Below, in pieces: positions 8,871 through 17,642 of a DNA stretch of 64,000 bases. Both the position numbers and the translations under genes were made by a program. Every line of letters begins with the position of its first letter. Position 1 is the first letter of the stretch. This DNA comes from [Actinomadura] parvosata subsp. kistnae (GTDB taxonomy: Bacteria; Actinomycetota; Actinomycetes; Streptosporangiales; Streptosporangiaceae): positions 855,946 through 919,945 of the forward strand of contig NZ_OOHJ01000006.1 in NCBI RefSeq assembly GCF_900323885.1, read 5' to 3'. The notes under the pieces are model-generated. The model saw only the letters and a program-made list of their open reading frames with translations, was not told the origin of the DNA and did not search any database.

Positions 8871-10036
8871 GCCGGCGCCGCCATCCGCTCGGCCCGCGGC
8901 CCGCTCTTCTGCCAGACGACGGACCCTGGGCTGCGGGCCTCCAGGGCGATTCCCGTCACTGCCTTCTTGCAGAACTCCTCCTTGATCTCGGCGGCCTGCC
9001 GCCCGTCGATGCAGGTGTCCAGGGGGGTGTCGTCCGGGCGGGCGGGCTGCATCGTGGCGGCGTGCCGGCCCAGGCTGATGATCGACCCCTTGAAGGCCTG
9101 GTCGATCACCGCCGGTTCGGTGCCCGCGATGCGGCTCAGCACGGTGTCGGCGGCCTGCACCCCGAGCGGTACGGCGGCCTGGCAGCTCATCCGCAGTGGC
9201 CGGCCCGACGGTGAGGCGGCGTCGCCCGCCGCGACGATGCGGTCGTCGTCGAGGCTGAGGAGCGTCTCGTCGGTGAGGAGGCGGCCGAGCGCGTCGACGC
9301 GCAGCCCGCTGGCCGCCGCCAGGGCGGGCACGCCGAAGCCGGCCGTCCAGATGGTGAGGTCGCTGCGCCGTAGCGCCGCGTCGGTGAGGACGACGGCGTC
9401 CTGCCGGACCTCGGCCACCGCGGTGCCCTCCAGCACGGTGACGCCGTGCTCGGTCAGCCAGGTCATGATCGATCGGCGGCCGGCGGTGCTGAGTGACGGA
9501 GCCAGGGTCGCGCCGCAGACCAGCGTGACCGTGCGTCCTTGCTCGGCGAGCTCCGCCGCGGTCTCGATGCCGGTCAGCCCGCCGCCGACCACGGTGACCT
9601 CGGCGTCGGCGGGCAGCTCCGCGAGCCGGTCGCGCAGCCGCTGGGCGGCCTCGAACTCGGCGAGGGAGCAGGCGAACTCGGCCGCGCCCGGCACCGAGGA
9701 GGGGATGGCGCCGGTGCTGCCGACCGCGTAGATGACGTAGTCGTAGTCGAGTGCCCGGCCGGAGGCCAGCTCCACGGTGCGGGAGGTGGTGTCGATGCGG
9801 GTGGCGTCGTCGACCACCAGCCGGATGCCGTCGCCGAGCAGCGTGCCGTAGTCGCGGCAGGCGTCGTAGCCGCCGGCCACGAACTGGTGCAGCCGGATCC
9901 GCTCGACGAACTTCGGGCGGGAGTTGACGAGAGTGATGTCGACGTCGGTGCGCGAACGGAGGTGGTTGGCCGCGACCGTTCCCGCGTAGCCGCCGCCGAT
10001 GACCACGATCTTGTGCAGGGTGCCGTGTTCAGTCAT
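8867..10036 (-). CDS. FAD-dependent NAD(P)H oxidoreductase (NDH-2-like)
   Basis: 389 residues. The N-terminus has a Rossmann GGGYAG motif for FAD, a second GGGLTG motif (about residue 155) for NAD(P)H, and a third FAD contact at AAGDAA (about residue 280). Fold and length fit the pyridine nucleotide-disulphide/NDH-2 family, with no CxxxxC redox pair. It is the partner gene of the ECF41 sigma factor that follows it. The ATG at 10036 has no good ribosome site, but a predicted promoter -10 lies only nine bases upstream, so the transcript would be leaderless or nearly so. It probably acts on a quinone or other electron acceptor; the substrate is unknown. Confidence 0.88.
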   Translation of the reverse strand: MTEHGTLHKIVVIGGGYAGTVAANHLRSRTDVDITLVNSRPKFVERIRLHQFVAGGYDACRDYGTLLGDGIRLVVDDATRIDTTSRTVELASGRALDYDYVIYAVGSTGAIPSSVPGAAEFACSLAEFEAAQRLRDRLAELPADAEVTVVGGGLTGIETAAELAEQGRTVTLVCGATLAPSLSTAGRRSIMTWLTEHGVTVLEGTAVAEVRQDAVVLTDAALRRSDLTIWTAGFGVPALAAASGLRVDALGRLLTDETLLSLDDDRIVAAGDAASPSGRPLRMSCQAAVPLGVQAADTVLSRIAGTEPAVIDQAFKGSIISLGRHAATMQPARPDDTPLDTCIDGRQAAEIKEEFCKKAVTGIALEARSPGSVVWQKSGPRAERMAAPA

Positions 10037-10044
10037 GCCCTCAA

Positions 10045-10071
10045 GACACCGCGCGTTCCTGCGGAGTGACA
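10045..10071 (-). promoter_or_regulatory. ECF41-type promoter of the oxidoreductase-sigma operon
   Basis: On the minus strand TGTCACT (10071-10065) is followed after exactly 16 bases by TGTC (10048-10045). The ECF41 target consensus, as I recall it, is TGTCACA-N16-CGTC, so each box has one mismatch. The start codon at 10036 lies right at the expected transcription start. Confidence 0.65.
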
Positions 10072-10105
10072 CGACGTGGCGCACATCACACGGGGCCCTT
10101 GCGTT

Positions 10106-10705
10106 TCAGGCGCGCAGGCCGTCGATGAGGGCGTCGACGGCGGCGAGGGCGGCGGCGGTGTCGAGGCCCGCGCGGGCGACCAGCGACAGGCCCTGGGTGG
10201 TGAACAGCAGCAGCCGCGCCTGCGCCTCGGGGGCGGCGGCGCGGGTGACCTCGCCGTCGGCCTGCGCGCGCCGCAGCGCGCCGGCGACGATCTCGACGAA
10301 ACGCTCGTGCGAGCGGGTCACGATCCGGCGGGCCTCGTCGTCCTGCGGGACGAGCTCGGCGCTGGTGTTGCCGATCATGCAGCCTTGCGGGACGCCGAGG
10401 TCGGAGGCGTACTCGTGCGCCCGGACGGGGTGGGTGAGCACCTCGCGCAGCGCCGGCAGCACCGGCCCGGCCTCCAGCGCCTCCCGCAGCCGGCGCTCGT
10501 AGGTGTCCCAGTACAGCTGGACCGCGGTGAGGTAGAACTGGCGCTTGTCGCCGAAGGCGCCGTACAGGCTGCCGCGTTCCAGGGCGAGCGCGTCGACGAG
10601 GTCCTGGACGGAGGTCGCTCCGTAGCCCCGTGACCAGAACAGCAGCAGCGCGCGCTCCAGGGCGTGGTCCTTGTCGAAGGCGCGGGGGCGCCCGGTGCGT
10701 GCCAT
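10106..10705 (-). CDS. TetR/AcrR family repressor
   Basis: 199 residues. An N-terminal TetR helix-turn-helix (FDKDHALERALLLFW to LERGSLYGAFGDKRQFY, about 10-55) precedes a helical ligand-binding domain. It is divergent from two consecutive SDR genes across a 127-bp gap containing two related operator-like elements, so it most likely represses itself and the SDR pair. The ligand is unknown, probably a reactive aldehyde, quinone or similar substrate of those enzymes. Confidence 0.9.
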   Translation of the reverse strand: MARTGRPRAFDKDHALERALLLFWSRGYGATSVQDLVDALALERGSLYGAFGDKRQFYLTAVQLYWDTYERRLREALEAGPVLPALREVLTHPVRAHEYASDLGVPQGCMIGNTSAELVPQDDEARRIVTRSHERFVEIVAGALRRAQADGEVTRAAAPEAQARLLLFTTQGLSLVARAGLDTAAALAAVDALIDGLRA

Positions 10706-10716
10706 GTGCCCAGGTT

Positions 10717-10786
10717 ACGACTTTTTGACCGGCTGCACAAAACCCCGTACGGTGAGGACCGCACGACTTCTTGAACGAATGCACAG
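10717..10786. promoter_or_regulatory. Paired TetR operator-like elements
   Basis: Two 24-bp elements (10717-10740 and 10763-10786) start 46 bp apart and match at 19 of 24 positions. Both carry ACGACTT at one end and TGCACA at the other. The second has CTTCT and AGAAG as inverted ends. They lie between the divergent TetR and SDR genes, the expected place for its operator. Confidence 0.6.
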
Positions 10787-10832
10787 AAGTCGGCCGGCGC
10801 GAGCGTGCCGGCCGGCGAGAGGCAGGACCACC

Positions 10833-11573
10833 ATGACCTTCACCGGAAAGACGGCGCTGATCACCGGCTCGGGCGCCATCGGCGGGCTCGGGCACGCGAC
10901 GGCCAGGATCCTCGCCGCCGGCGGCGCGGACGTGATCATCACCGGCACCGACCCGGACCGCGGCGCCCAGGTCGTGGCGGACGTGCGGGAGAGCGCGACC
11001 GGCACCGTCCGCTTCGTCCCCGCCGACCTGGCCGACCCCCAGGCCGTGCAGCGGCTGGCCGACGACGCCGGGGCGGTGGACATCCTCGTCAACAACGCCG
11101 GCGTCGTCCCGTTCGGCACGACCCCCGACCAGGACCTCGCCGCCTACGACGCCGCCTTCGCGGTCAACGTGCGCGCGCCGTTCCTCCTGGTCGCCCGGCT
11201 CGCGCCGAAGATGGCCGCGGCCGGCGGCGGCAGCATCGTCAACGTCAGCTCCACCGCCGCCCGCCTGGGCCTGGCGCCGATGGCGGTCTACGGCGCCACC
11301 AAGGCCGCGCTGGAGTCGCTGACCCGCACCTGGGCGGCCGAGTTCGCCGCCGCGAACGTGCGCGTCAACGCCGTGGCGCCCGGCCCGATGACCACCTCCA
11401 AGGTGGTGGCGGCCATGGGCCCGGACGTCGGCGGCATGGGCCTGACCACCGCGCTGCGGCGCGCCGGCGACCCGGCCGAGGTCGCCCACGTGATCGCCTT
11501 CCTCGCCGGCGACCAGGCCAGCTACATGACCGGCGCCGTCGTGGCCGCCGACGGCGGCCGCACCGCCATCTGA
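10833..11573 (+). CDS. SDR family NAD(P)-dependent oxidoreductase
   Basis: 246 residues of the classical short-chain dehydrogenase type: cofactor motif TGSGAIGGLG near the N-terminus (slightly longer than the usual TGxxxGxG), NNAG at about residue 88, catalytic Ser in NVSS, and YGATK (YxxxK). It is the first gene of a two-SDR unit divergent from a TetR repressor and separated from it by a paired operator. The substrate cannot be read from sequence. The start ATG has GAGAGGCAGGA upstream. Confidence 0.9.
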   Translation: MTFTGKTALITGSGAIGGLGHATARILAAGGADVIITGTDPDRGAQVVADVRESATGTVRFVPADLADPQAVQRLADDAGAVDILVNNAGVVPFGTTPDQDLAAYDAAFAVNVRAPFLLVARLAPKMAAAGGGSIVNVSSTAARLGLAPMAVYGATKAALESLTRTWAAEFAAANVRVNAVAPGPMTTSKVVAAMGPDVGGMGLTTALRRAGDPAEVAHVIAFLAGDQASYMTGAVVAADGGRTAI

Positions 11574-11613
11574 CCGCCCGCTTTGAGGATTCGCCCGCTT
11601 TGAGGAGACTGAC

Positions 11614-12363
11614 ATGGGACGACTTGACGGCAAGTACGCACTGATCACCGGAGGGACGAGCGGCATCGGCTTCGAGACCGCCCGCGAGTTCCTCGCCGAG
11701 GGAGCGGCCGTCGCGATCACCGGCCGCTCCCGTGAACGGCTGGACGAGGCCGCCCGCCGGCTGGACGGCCGGGTGCTGACCGTCCTGTCCGACGCCGGCG
11801 ACGTGCCCGGCCAGGCGGCACTCGCGCAGCGGCTGCGGCAGGAGTGGCCGCGGCTCGACATCGTGATGAGCAACGCCGCCGACACCACCCACCTGCCGAT
11901 CGAGTCCTGGACCGAGGAGGCGTTCGACCGGCTCCTCGCCACCAACCTCAAAGGACCGTTCTTCCTGGTCAAGGCGCTGCTGCCGCTGCTGTCGCGGCAG
12001 GCGTCCGTCATCGTCGTCGGCTCCGTGTCCGCCTTCATCGGCCACGAGAACGCCGCCGTCTACGGCGCCGCCAAGGCCGGGCTACTGTCGCTGGCGCGCG
12101 GGCTGACCTACGAGCTGAAGGAGCGGGGCGTCCGCGTCAACGGCCTGAGCCCCGGCCCCACCCTCACCGACACCTTCGCCGCGCTCGGCCCCGAACGGCA
12201 GGCCGCCCTCTACGACGAGCTGCGCCGCACCGTGCCCCTGCACCGCATCGGCACCGCCACCGAGCTGGCGAAGGCGGCCGTCTACCTCGCCTCCGACGAG
12301 TCCGCCTACACCGCCGGCACCGTCCTGCGCGTCGACGGCGGCATCGGCGCACTCGCCTACTGA
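11614..12363 (+). CDS. SDR family oxidoreductase
   Basis: 249 residues: TGGTSGIG cofactor motif at residues 13-20, YGAAK catalytic pair, and a C-terminal VDGG typical of FabG-like SDRs. The usual NNAG reads SNAA here. It lies 40 bp after the first SDR gene; the motif TTTGAGGA occurs twice in that gap and the second copy serves as ribosome site. The pair is probably controlled by the divergent TetR protein. Confidence 0.9.
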   Translation: MGRLDGKYALITGGTSGIGFETAREFLAEGAAVAITGRSRERLDEAARRLDGRVLTVLSDAGDVPGQAALAQRLRQEWPRLDIVMSNAADTTHLPIESWTEEAFDRLLATNLKGPFFLVKALLPLLSRQASVIVVGSVSAFIGHENAAVYGAAKAGLLSLARGLTYELKERGVRVNGLSPGPTLTDTFAALGPERQAALYDELRRTVPLHRIGTATELAKAAVYLASDESAYTAGTVLRVDGGIGALAY

Positions 12364-12393
12364 CCCGCCGGATGATCGTCTAGGGTGTGCGGC

Positions 12394-12936
12394 GTGAGCG
12401 ACACACCCGACGATCTCGCCCTGCCCGCCGCCCTCGCCGAAGTGGCCGAGATCGGCTTCACCTACGAGTGGGACGAGGACAGCGACGAAGCCGTCGGCTG
12501 CGACTTCGAGCTGTACCCCCGCCTGGAGGAGCCGAGCCGCACCGCGTGGTGGCTGCGCCTGTGGACGGGCAACCCGGAGGCCGACGGCAGCCGGTTCCGC
12601 TTCTTCGGCACGACCGGCGCGGGCGACTACACCGGCTTCTGGCTGATCCGGCCCGGCACGCCGCTCACCGGCCAGCCCGTCGTCCATCTGGGCTCCGAGG
12701 GCGACCGGGGCGTGATCGCCCGGGATCTCGGCGACCTGCTGTGGCTGTTCGCCGCCGGCCTCGGCCCCGGCGAGGCCTTCGACGACCCCGCCCGCCCCGC
12801 CGAGCCGAACGACGGCTTCCGCGCGATCGCCGAACGCCACGCCCCGGGCCGCCGCCGCGATCCGGCGCGGATCGTGGCGGACGCTCGGGCGGAGTTCCCC
12901 GGGTTCTCCGGGCTCATCGACGCGATGTGCCGCTGA
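12394..12936 (+). CDS. Hypothetical acidic protein
   Basis: 180 residues from the GTG at 12394 (AGGGTG nearby as ribosome site); a GTG three codons upstream is also possible. Acidic and soluble, without signal peptide or membrane helix. The middle (WWLRLWTGNPE, then GFWLIRPG, then HLGSEGDRGVIARDLGDLLWLFAAG) resembles SMI1/KNR4 (SUKH)-like proteins, many of which are immunity or binding proteins, but the match is loose. It follows the second SDR gene by about 30 bp and may be read through from it. Confidence 0.6.
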   Translation: MSDTPDDLALPAALAEVAEIGFTYEWDEDSDEAVGCDFELYPRLEEPSRTAWWLRLWTGNPEADGSRFRFFGTTGAGDYTGFWLIRPGTPLTGQPVVHLGSEGDRGVIARDLGDLLWLFAAGLGPGEAFDDPARPAEPNDGFRAIAERHAPGRRRDPARIVADARAEFPGFSGLIDAMCR

Positions 12937-13031
12937 TCAAGGCCCGTCAGCCCCCGGGCTCGGGGTGTGGGCGGCGTGGTGACCGCCACCGACGCCGCCG
13001 CCGGACACCTGCGGCCGGCCCAGGGGTGGGG

Positions 13032-13739
13032 TCAGCGTGTGGTGGTCAGGTCGTGGGCGGGGTGGTGGTGGCGGGCGACGGCGGCGGCGAACGCGGAGAT
13101 CACCGGGTGCGGCCGCGTCCCGTCGCCGGCCAGTTCCGGCTGGAACAGGGTGGCCAGGAAGAACGGGTGCCCCGGCAGCTCGGCCACCCGGGCCGTCCCG
13201 TCGTCGGCGTGGCCGGAGAACACCATGCCGTGCGCGGCCAGCGTCTGCCGGTAGTCCTCGTTGAGGCCGTAGGAGCAGATGTAGGACTCCATCGTCGTGG
13301 GCGCGCCGACGATCTGCTCGATGCGCGTGCCGGGCACCAGCCGTACCAGACCCTCGTGGCCGGCCAGCGAGCACGCCAGCGGCGTCATCACGAAGTCCCC
13401 GGCGCCCGGGTCGTTCTCGGCGTGCGCGACGCGCAGCCCGCACACCTCGCGCGCGAACTCCAGCAGCATGTGCTGGAAGCCCGCGCACGTGCCCAGGAAC
13501 GGGATGCCGCGCTCGCGCGCCACCCGCACGGCCCGCACCGCGCCCGCCTCGTCCTGGTACGGGCTGCCGGGCACCAGCCAGATCCCGTCGAACCCCTCGA
13601 TGCCGCTGACGTCGGTGGTGGGCAGCCAGTACGGGTCGAGCGCGATCCCGTCGCGCTCGCGCAGCGCCCGCATGAGCTGCGGGATCCGGGCGTGGGAGCG
13701 GACACCGGGGGAGCGGTCCCCCACAAGAGCGATTCTCAT
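13032..13739 (-). CDS. Class I glutamine amidotransferase-like protein related to the CTP synthase C-terminus
   Basis: 235 residues. The GTCAGFQH nucleophile elbow supplies the catalytic Cys, and GHPFFLATLFQPEL near the C-terminus matches the CTP synthase GATase segment. There the catalytic His-x-Glu (normally FHPE) reads FQPE, so the triad histidine is replaced by glutamine. No synthetase domain is attached. Stand-alone relatives are usually named CTP synthase C-terminal region-related proteins, with no known reaction. True glutaminase activity looks doubtful. The ATG at 13739 is chosen over an upstream frame opening because it starts the conserved MRIALVGDRSPGV. It is divergent from a LysR gene 64 bp away, which may control it. 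Confidence 0.8.
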   Translation of the reverse strand: MRIALVGDRSPGVRSHARIPQLMRALRERDGIALDPYWLPTTDVSGIEGFDGIWLVPGSPYQDEAGAVRAVRVARERGIPFLGTCAGFQHMLLEFAREVCGLRVAHAENDPGAGDFVMTPLACSLAGHEGLVRLVPGTRIEQIVGAPTTMESYICSYGLNEDYRQTLAAHGMVFSGHADDGTARVAELPGHPFFLATLFQPELAGDGTRPHPVISAFAAAVARHHHPAHDLTTTR

Positions 13740-13803
13740 GGCACCATCGTGACCGGCGCCCCCCGTTAAGCGCCAACGATGATTCCTGCACCGACGATAA
13801 GCG

Positions 13804-14685
13804 ATGCTGATGGACCCGCACCTGCTGACCACGTTCGTGACCGTCGCCCGGCACGGCTCGTTCTCCGCCGCCGCCGCGGAGCTCGGCTACACGCAGTCGG
13901 CGATCTCCCAGCAGATCGCCGCCCTGGAGGCCGACCTGGGCCTGGCGCTGCTGCGCCGCCGCCCGGTCGAGCCCACCCCGGCCGGGCGGCGGCTGCTGGA
14001 GCACGCGGGGCCGCTGCTGCTGCGCCTGCGCGCGGCCCGCGCCGACGTGCTGCGCACCGCCGCCGAGCCCTCCCACCTGCTGCGCGTGGCCGCCACCCCG
14101 CTGGCGGTCAACCCGGTCGTGGCCGCCCGCCTCGCGGCGGCGCGCGCCGCGCAGCCGCGCCTGGAGGTGCGGCTGCGCACGTGCCGGGCCGAGCGGCTGG
14201 CGGCCCTGGTGGCGGAGGGACGGGCGGAGCTGGGCCTGGCGGGCGGCATCGCGGCGCCGAGCGACCCGCTGCGCCTGCCCGAGTCCGGCCCGATGAGCAC
14301 GGCCGGGGTGAGCGAGGAGGACCTGGTCGTGGTGCTGGAGCCCGGCCATCCCCTGGCCGGGCGGGCCCGGCTGCGGCTGGCCGACCTCATCGACGCCCGC
14401 TGGCTCGACACGCCCCTGTGCCCGCTCACCCGCCTGCGGGACCTGGTGGGTGACGGGTTCCCGGTGGGCCTGGAGTACGAGGGGGACGACGTGCACACGG
14501 TGCTGACCCTGGCGGCGGCCGGCCACGGCCTGACCCTCCTGCCCGCCTCGGCCGTCCCCGCAGGTGGAGGGCCGGTGTGCGCGGTGCCGGTCGCCGCGCC
14601 CCGGCTGGTGCACCGCGTGGAACTGCTGCACGCGGCCCTGCCGCCGGGCCCGGCGACCGCGCTGGCCGCCGCGCTCGCCGGCTGA
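13804..14685 (+). CDS. LysR family transcriptional regulator
   Basis: 293 residues. An N-terminal winged HTH (LLTTFVTVARHGSFSAAAAELGYTQSAISQQI, typical LysR) is followed by a periplasmic-binding-like effector domain (about 90-290). An ATG two codons later is equally possible; neither has a clear ribosome site. It lies 64 bp from, and divergent to, the amidotransferase-like gene, the usual LysR layout, so that gene is its likeliest target. TAAGCG occurs twice in the gap. Confidence 0.9.
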   Translation: MLMDPHLLTTFVTVARHGSFSAAAAELGYTQSAISQQIAALEADLGLALLRRRPVEPTPAGRRLLEHAGPLLLRLRAARADVLRTAAEPSHLLRVAATPLAVNPVVAARLAAARAAQPRLEVRLRTCRAERLAALVAEGRAELGLAGGIAAPSDPLRLPESGPMSTAGVSEEDLVVVLEPGHPLAGRARLRLADLIDARWLDTPLCPLTRLRDLVGDGFPVGLEYEGDDVHTVLTLAAAGHGLTLLPASAVPAGGGPVCAVPVAAPRLVHRVELLHAALPPGPATALAAALAG

Positions 14686-14739
14686 CCCCGCTGGACCCGC
14701 TATACCCGCTGGTCGCGGCGGGGCCGCCGCGCCGAGCGG

Positions 14740-16071
14740 TCAGGCGTGCCAGTCGCCCGCGCCGCCCGGCACCGGCGCGTTGGGGTCGTAGGGCGTCCGG
14801 GTGAAGATGAAGGTGTTGAGGTCGAGATGGTCGGCCGCGACCCGCAGCGTCTCCCCGGCGTAGTAGCCGTCCAGCCCCAGCCACGTGCCGTCGTCCTGCG
14901 GCACGAACCGCGAGGCCCGCCCCGCCCCGCCGACCGGCTCCAGCGACAGCCCCCGCTCGGGCAGCAGCCGCAGCGTGTACGCCTTCGGCCCCCAGTGCCA
15001 CAACCCCGTCAGCGCTAGCAGGCCGGGATCGGCCGGGACGGGCCGCCACTCGTCGGGCAGGCGCGGCTCGTGGCGGTCGAGCAGGTCGAGCAGATCCGGC
15101 AGCAGGGTGCCGCTCATGCCGCTGGTGGTGTTGGCCAGGAACAACGCCCCCACCCCTTCGGCGGCGTCGCTCCACACGGTGGCCAGGAAGCCGGGCATGG
15201 AGCCGGTGTGCCCGGCCAGGCGCCGCCCGCCGACCCTGGCCAGCTGCAGCCCGAGCCCGAACCCGCCGCTCCAGGTGTCGCCGTCCTCCACCCCGGCCGG
15301 CTCGCGCATCTCGGCCAGCGTCTGCGTGCACAGCACCCCGGCGGTCTCGCCGCCCAGGAACGCCGCCCACCGGGCCAGGTCGTGCGCGGTGGACCACAGC
15401 TGCCCGGCCGGGCCCATGGCGTCGGCGTCGTGCTCCGGCTCGGCCTGCACCACGTCCGCCCACGGGTGCACCGCGTAGCCGGTGGCGTGCGGGGCGCGCG
15501 GCCGGGGCGTGGTGGCGTGCATGCCGAGCGGGTCGAGCACCTCGGCGCGCAACGCCTTCAGCCACGTGGTGCCGCGCAGGCGGGCCACCAGCTCGCCCAG
15601 CACCGCGAACCCGACGTTGGAGTAGTGGAAGCGGCGGCCCGGCCGGTGCTTCAGCTCGCCGGGGCCGAGCCGGTCCAGCAGCTCACCGGCGGGGATGCCG
15701 GGGGTGCGCTCCCACCACGCGGTGGGCGGCTCGGCGGTCAGGCCCGCGGTGTGCGACAGGAGCTGGGCGATGGTCAGGTGGCCGAGCCGGGTGCCCGGCA
15801 GGTGCCGTTCGAGCGGGTCGGTCAGGTCGAGCAGCCCCTCGTCGCGCAGCCGCATCACCACGACCGCCACCATGCTCTTGGTGATCGAGCCGATGCGGTA
15901 CTGCGTGGCGGCGGTCGGGGCGGCGCCGTCCACGCTGCCGCGCCCGCCGAACCACACTGGCCGCCCGTCGCGGACGATCGCCGCCACCACCGACGGGATC
16001 CTGCACTCGGCCTGCTCCACGGCGAGCCTGCGCAGCAGTGCGCGCGCCGCCTCATGTCCCACCTGCGTCAT
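14740..16071 (-). CDS. Beta-lactamase-fold serine hydrolase (class C/PBP4* family)
   Basis: 443 residues. The three active-site motifs of the family are visible: SITK (Ser62, Lys65), YSN (Tyr150) and HTG (in AGHTGSMPG). A separate C-terminal beta domain of about 110 residues follows, as in many esterase or D-aminopeptidase members. No signal peptide is evident, so it probably acts in the cytoplasm on an ester or amide rather than as a secreted beta-lactamase. The start ATG at 16071 lacks a strong ribosome site; the frame is open further upstream into the next gene, but conservation begins here. It lies 17 bp downstream of the amine-oxidase-like gene, so co-transcription is likely. Confidence 0.85.
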   Translation of the reverse strand: MTQVGHEAARALLRRLAVEQAECRIPSVVAAIVRDGRPVWFGGRGSVDGAAPTAATQYRIGSITKSMVAVVVMRLRDEGLLDLTDPLERHLPGTRLGHLTIAQLLSHTAGLTAEPPTAWWERTPGIPAGELLDRLGPGELKHRPGRRFHYSNVGFAVLGELVARLRGTTWLKALRAEVLDPLGMHATTPRPRAPHATGYAVHPWADVVQAEPEHDADAMGPAGQLWSTAHDLARWAAFLGGETAGVLCTQTLAEMREPAGVEDGDTWSGGFGLGLQLARVGGRRLAGHTGSMPGFLATVWSDAAEGVGALFLANTTSGMSGTLLPDLLDLLDRHEPRLPDEWRPVPADPGLLALTGLWHWGPKAYTLRLLPERGLSLEPVGGAGRASRFVPQDDGTWLGLDGYYAGETLRVAADHLDLNTFIFTRTPYDPNAPVPGGAGDWHA

Positions 16072-16088
16072 GGGCGACAGGTTAGCGT

Positions 16089-17642
16089 TTAGATCGGCAC
16101 CAGCCGCGGCCCGATCAGCTCGCCCTGGTGGGGCTGCGGGTGGGCCTGGTCGTGGAAGTAGTGCCCGGCGTACCAGACGACGACGTTGGCGCCGTTGATG
16201 TTCTCGCCGTTGAGGAAACGGTTGATCATGGCGCGATTGCGCGGGTCGGGGTCGCCGTCGTCCAGCTCGCGCGGGTGGTGGCGCAGGAACCACAGGTCGG
16301 AGATGCCGTAGGCGTCGGCGGTGCCGTCGAACGGCCCCGGATGGATCTGCAGCCCCCGCCCAGACGCCTTGTCGCGGACCTGCCAGTAGCGGGCCGGCGG
16401 CCGGCGCCGCCGCGACGTCTCACGGATGATCGTCACCGGCTCGGGGATGAGGGAGCCGGTGTCGTCGACCTGCTCGACGACGTCGTTGCCGGCGCCCTCG
16501 ACGTCGAAGTCGAGCCGCCAGTAGCAGTGGTGGCGGTGCACCAGGCACGTCATCGGGTTGCGGGTGGCGGCGAACCCGAAGCGCGGCAGGATCTCGCCGT
16601 CGTCGGCCAGCCGCCAGTCGCTGGCGTAGCGGTACCAGCCGGCCTCCAGCTCGCTGACGATGCGCAGCTGCTCGCCGTCGTGGTGGAAGGCGACGCCCTG
16701 GAAGTTGCCTGCGTCGGTGCCGGGGCGTTCCAGGATCGTACGGGGGGAGCTGGTGCACAGCCGCCAGCCCCAGCCGACCGGGTCGCTGCCGGTGGCGCTG
16801 AAGCGGGTCTCGGCGTTGACCATGTCGCGGAAGGTCGTGCCCTCCTCGTACTCGACGTTGAGGATCGGCACGTGCGCCTGCCGCAGCACGAGCCGGCCCC
16901 GGTAGCGGACCTGGCGCAGCTCGACGCCGCCGCCGACGCCCGGGTTCTGCGGGGCGGAGGCGCGCGGGCGCACCACCAGCAGGCTCCACAGCTCGGTGCC
17001 GCCGCGGTGCACGCGGACCCGCACCTGGTCGGGGCCGCCGCGGTCGGCCAGCGCGTCCACGCCGACCGGGACGCTGTCCTCGCAGTCGTGGTGCATGCGC
17101 ACGTTGATGCCGGCGGGCGTCCAGTCCACCGAACGGGCGGCCAGGTCCACGGCCACGATCCGGTGCCGCAGCCCCGTGGGCTCGCCCGGCGTGTACAGGC
17201 CGAGAGTGGGGCGGCGCACGGTGGTGCCGTCGGGGTTCTCGGCGTCGGCCAGCGGCGGCATCGGCCGGTAGACGACCACGTCGTCCCCGGCCGGGAAGCG
17301 CGGGTCGGCGCGCAGGATCGCCGCCGCGGCGACCAGCTCCTCGCGGCTGGGCGGGGGACGGAAGGAGCTGGGGCGCAGCTCGGCCCGCTCGGGACGGTCG
17401 AGGGTGCCGCGCAGCTCCACGGCGCGGTTGCCGACCGGGTCGAACACGGTGGCCTGGAACGGCGCATTGTCGCCCGGGTCGTGGCCCAGGCCGGGGGCGA
17501 AGGTGACGGTGAGGCGCTCGGGGTCGGCGACCTCCAGCGCGGCCAGCGCCTCGGGATGCTCGGCGACGGCCTGGCGCAGCCGCTGCTCGGTCAGCCCCGT
17601 GCGGGGGACGGCTTCGATCGTGACGCGTACGTCGTCGGTCAT
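16089..17642 (-). CDS. Copper amine oxidase-like protein with altered topaquinone motif
   Basis: 517 residues. Layout and several stretches match the catalytic domain of copper amine oxidases. HRHHCYWRLDFDVEG (369-383) corresponds to the HxH copper ligands and RLD segment, and VVWYAGHYFHDQAHPQ near the end corresponds to the third copper His region. The cofactor-forming tyrosine normally lies in NY(D/E). The aligned position reads GWYRY (Tyr337), so the tyrosine is kept but both flanking residues are lost. It may be a divergent oxidase or a dead homologue. There is no signal peptide. ATG 17642 has AAGGAG five bases upstream; a GTG two codons earlier is less likely. Confidence 0.7.
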   Translation of the reverse strand: MTDDVRVTIEAVPRTGLTEQRLRQAVAEHPEALAALEVADPERLTVTFAPGLGHDPGDNAPFQATVFDPVGNRAVELRGTLDRPERAELRPSSFRPPPSREELVAAAAILRADPRFPAGDDVVVYRPMPPLADAENPDGTTVRRPTLGLYTPGEPTGLRHRIVAVDLAARSVDWTPAGINVRMHHDCEDSVPVGVDALADRGGPDQVRVRVHRGGTELWSLLVVRPRASAPQNPGVGGGVELRQVRYRGRLVLRQAHVPILNVEYEEGTTFRDMVNAETRFSATGSDPVGWGWRLCTSSPRTILERPGTDAGNFQGVAFHHDGEQLRIVSELEAGWYRYASDWRLADDGEILPRFGFAATRNPMTCLVHRHHCYWRLDFDVEGAGNDVVEQVDDTGSLIPEPVTIIRETSRRRRPPARYWQVRDKASGRGLQIHPGPFDGTADAYGISDLWFLRHHPRELDDGDPDPRNRAMINRFLNGENINGANVVVWYAGHYFHDQAHPQPHQGELIGPRLVPI

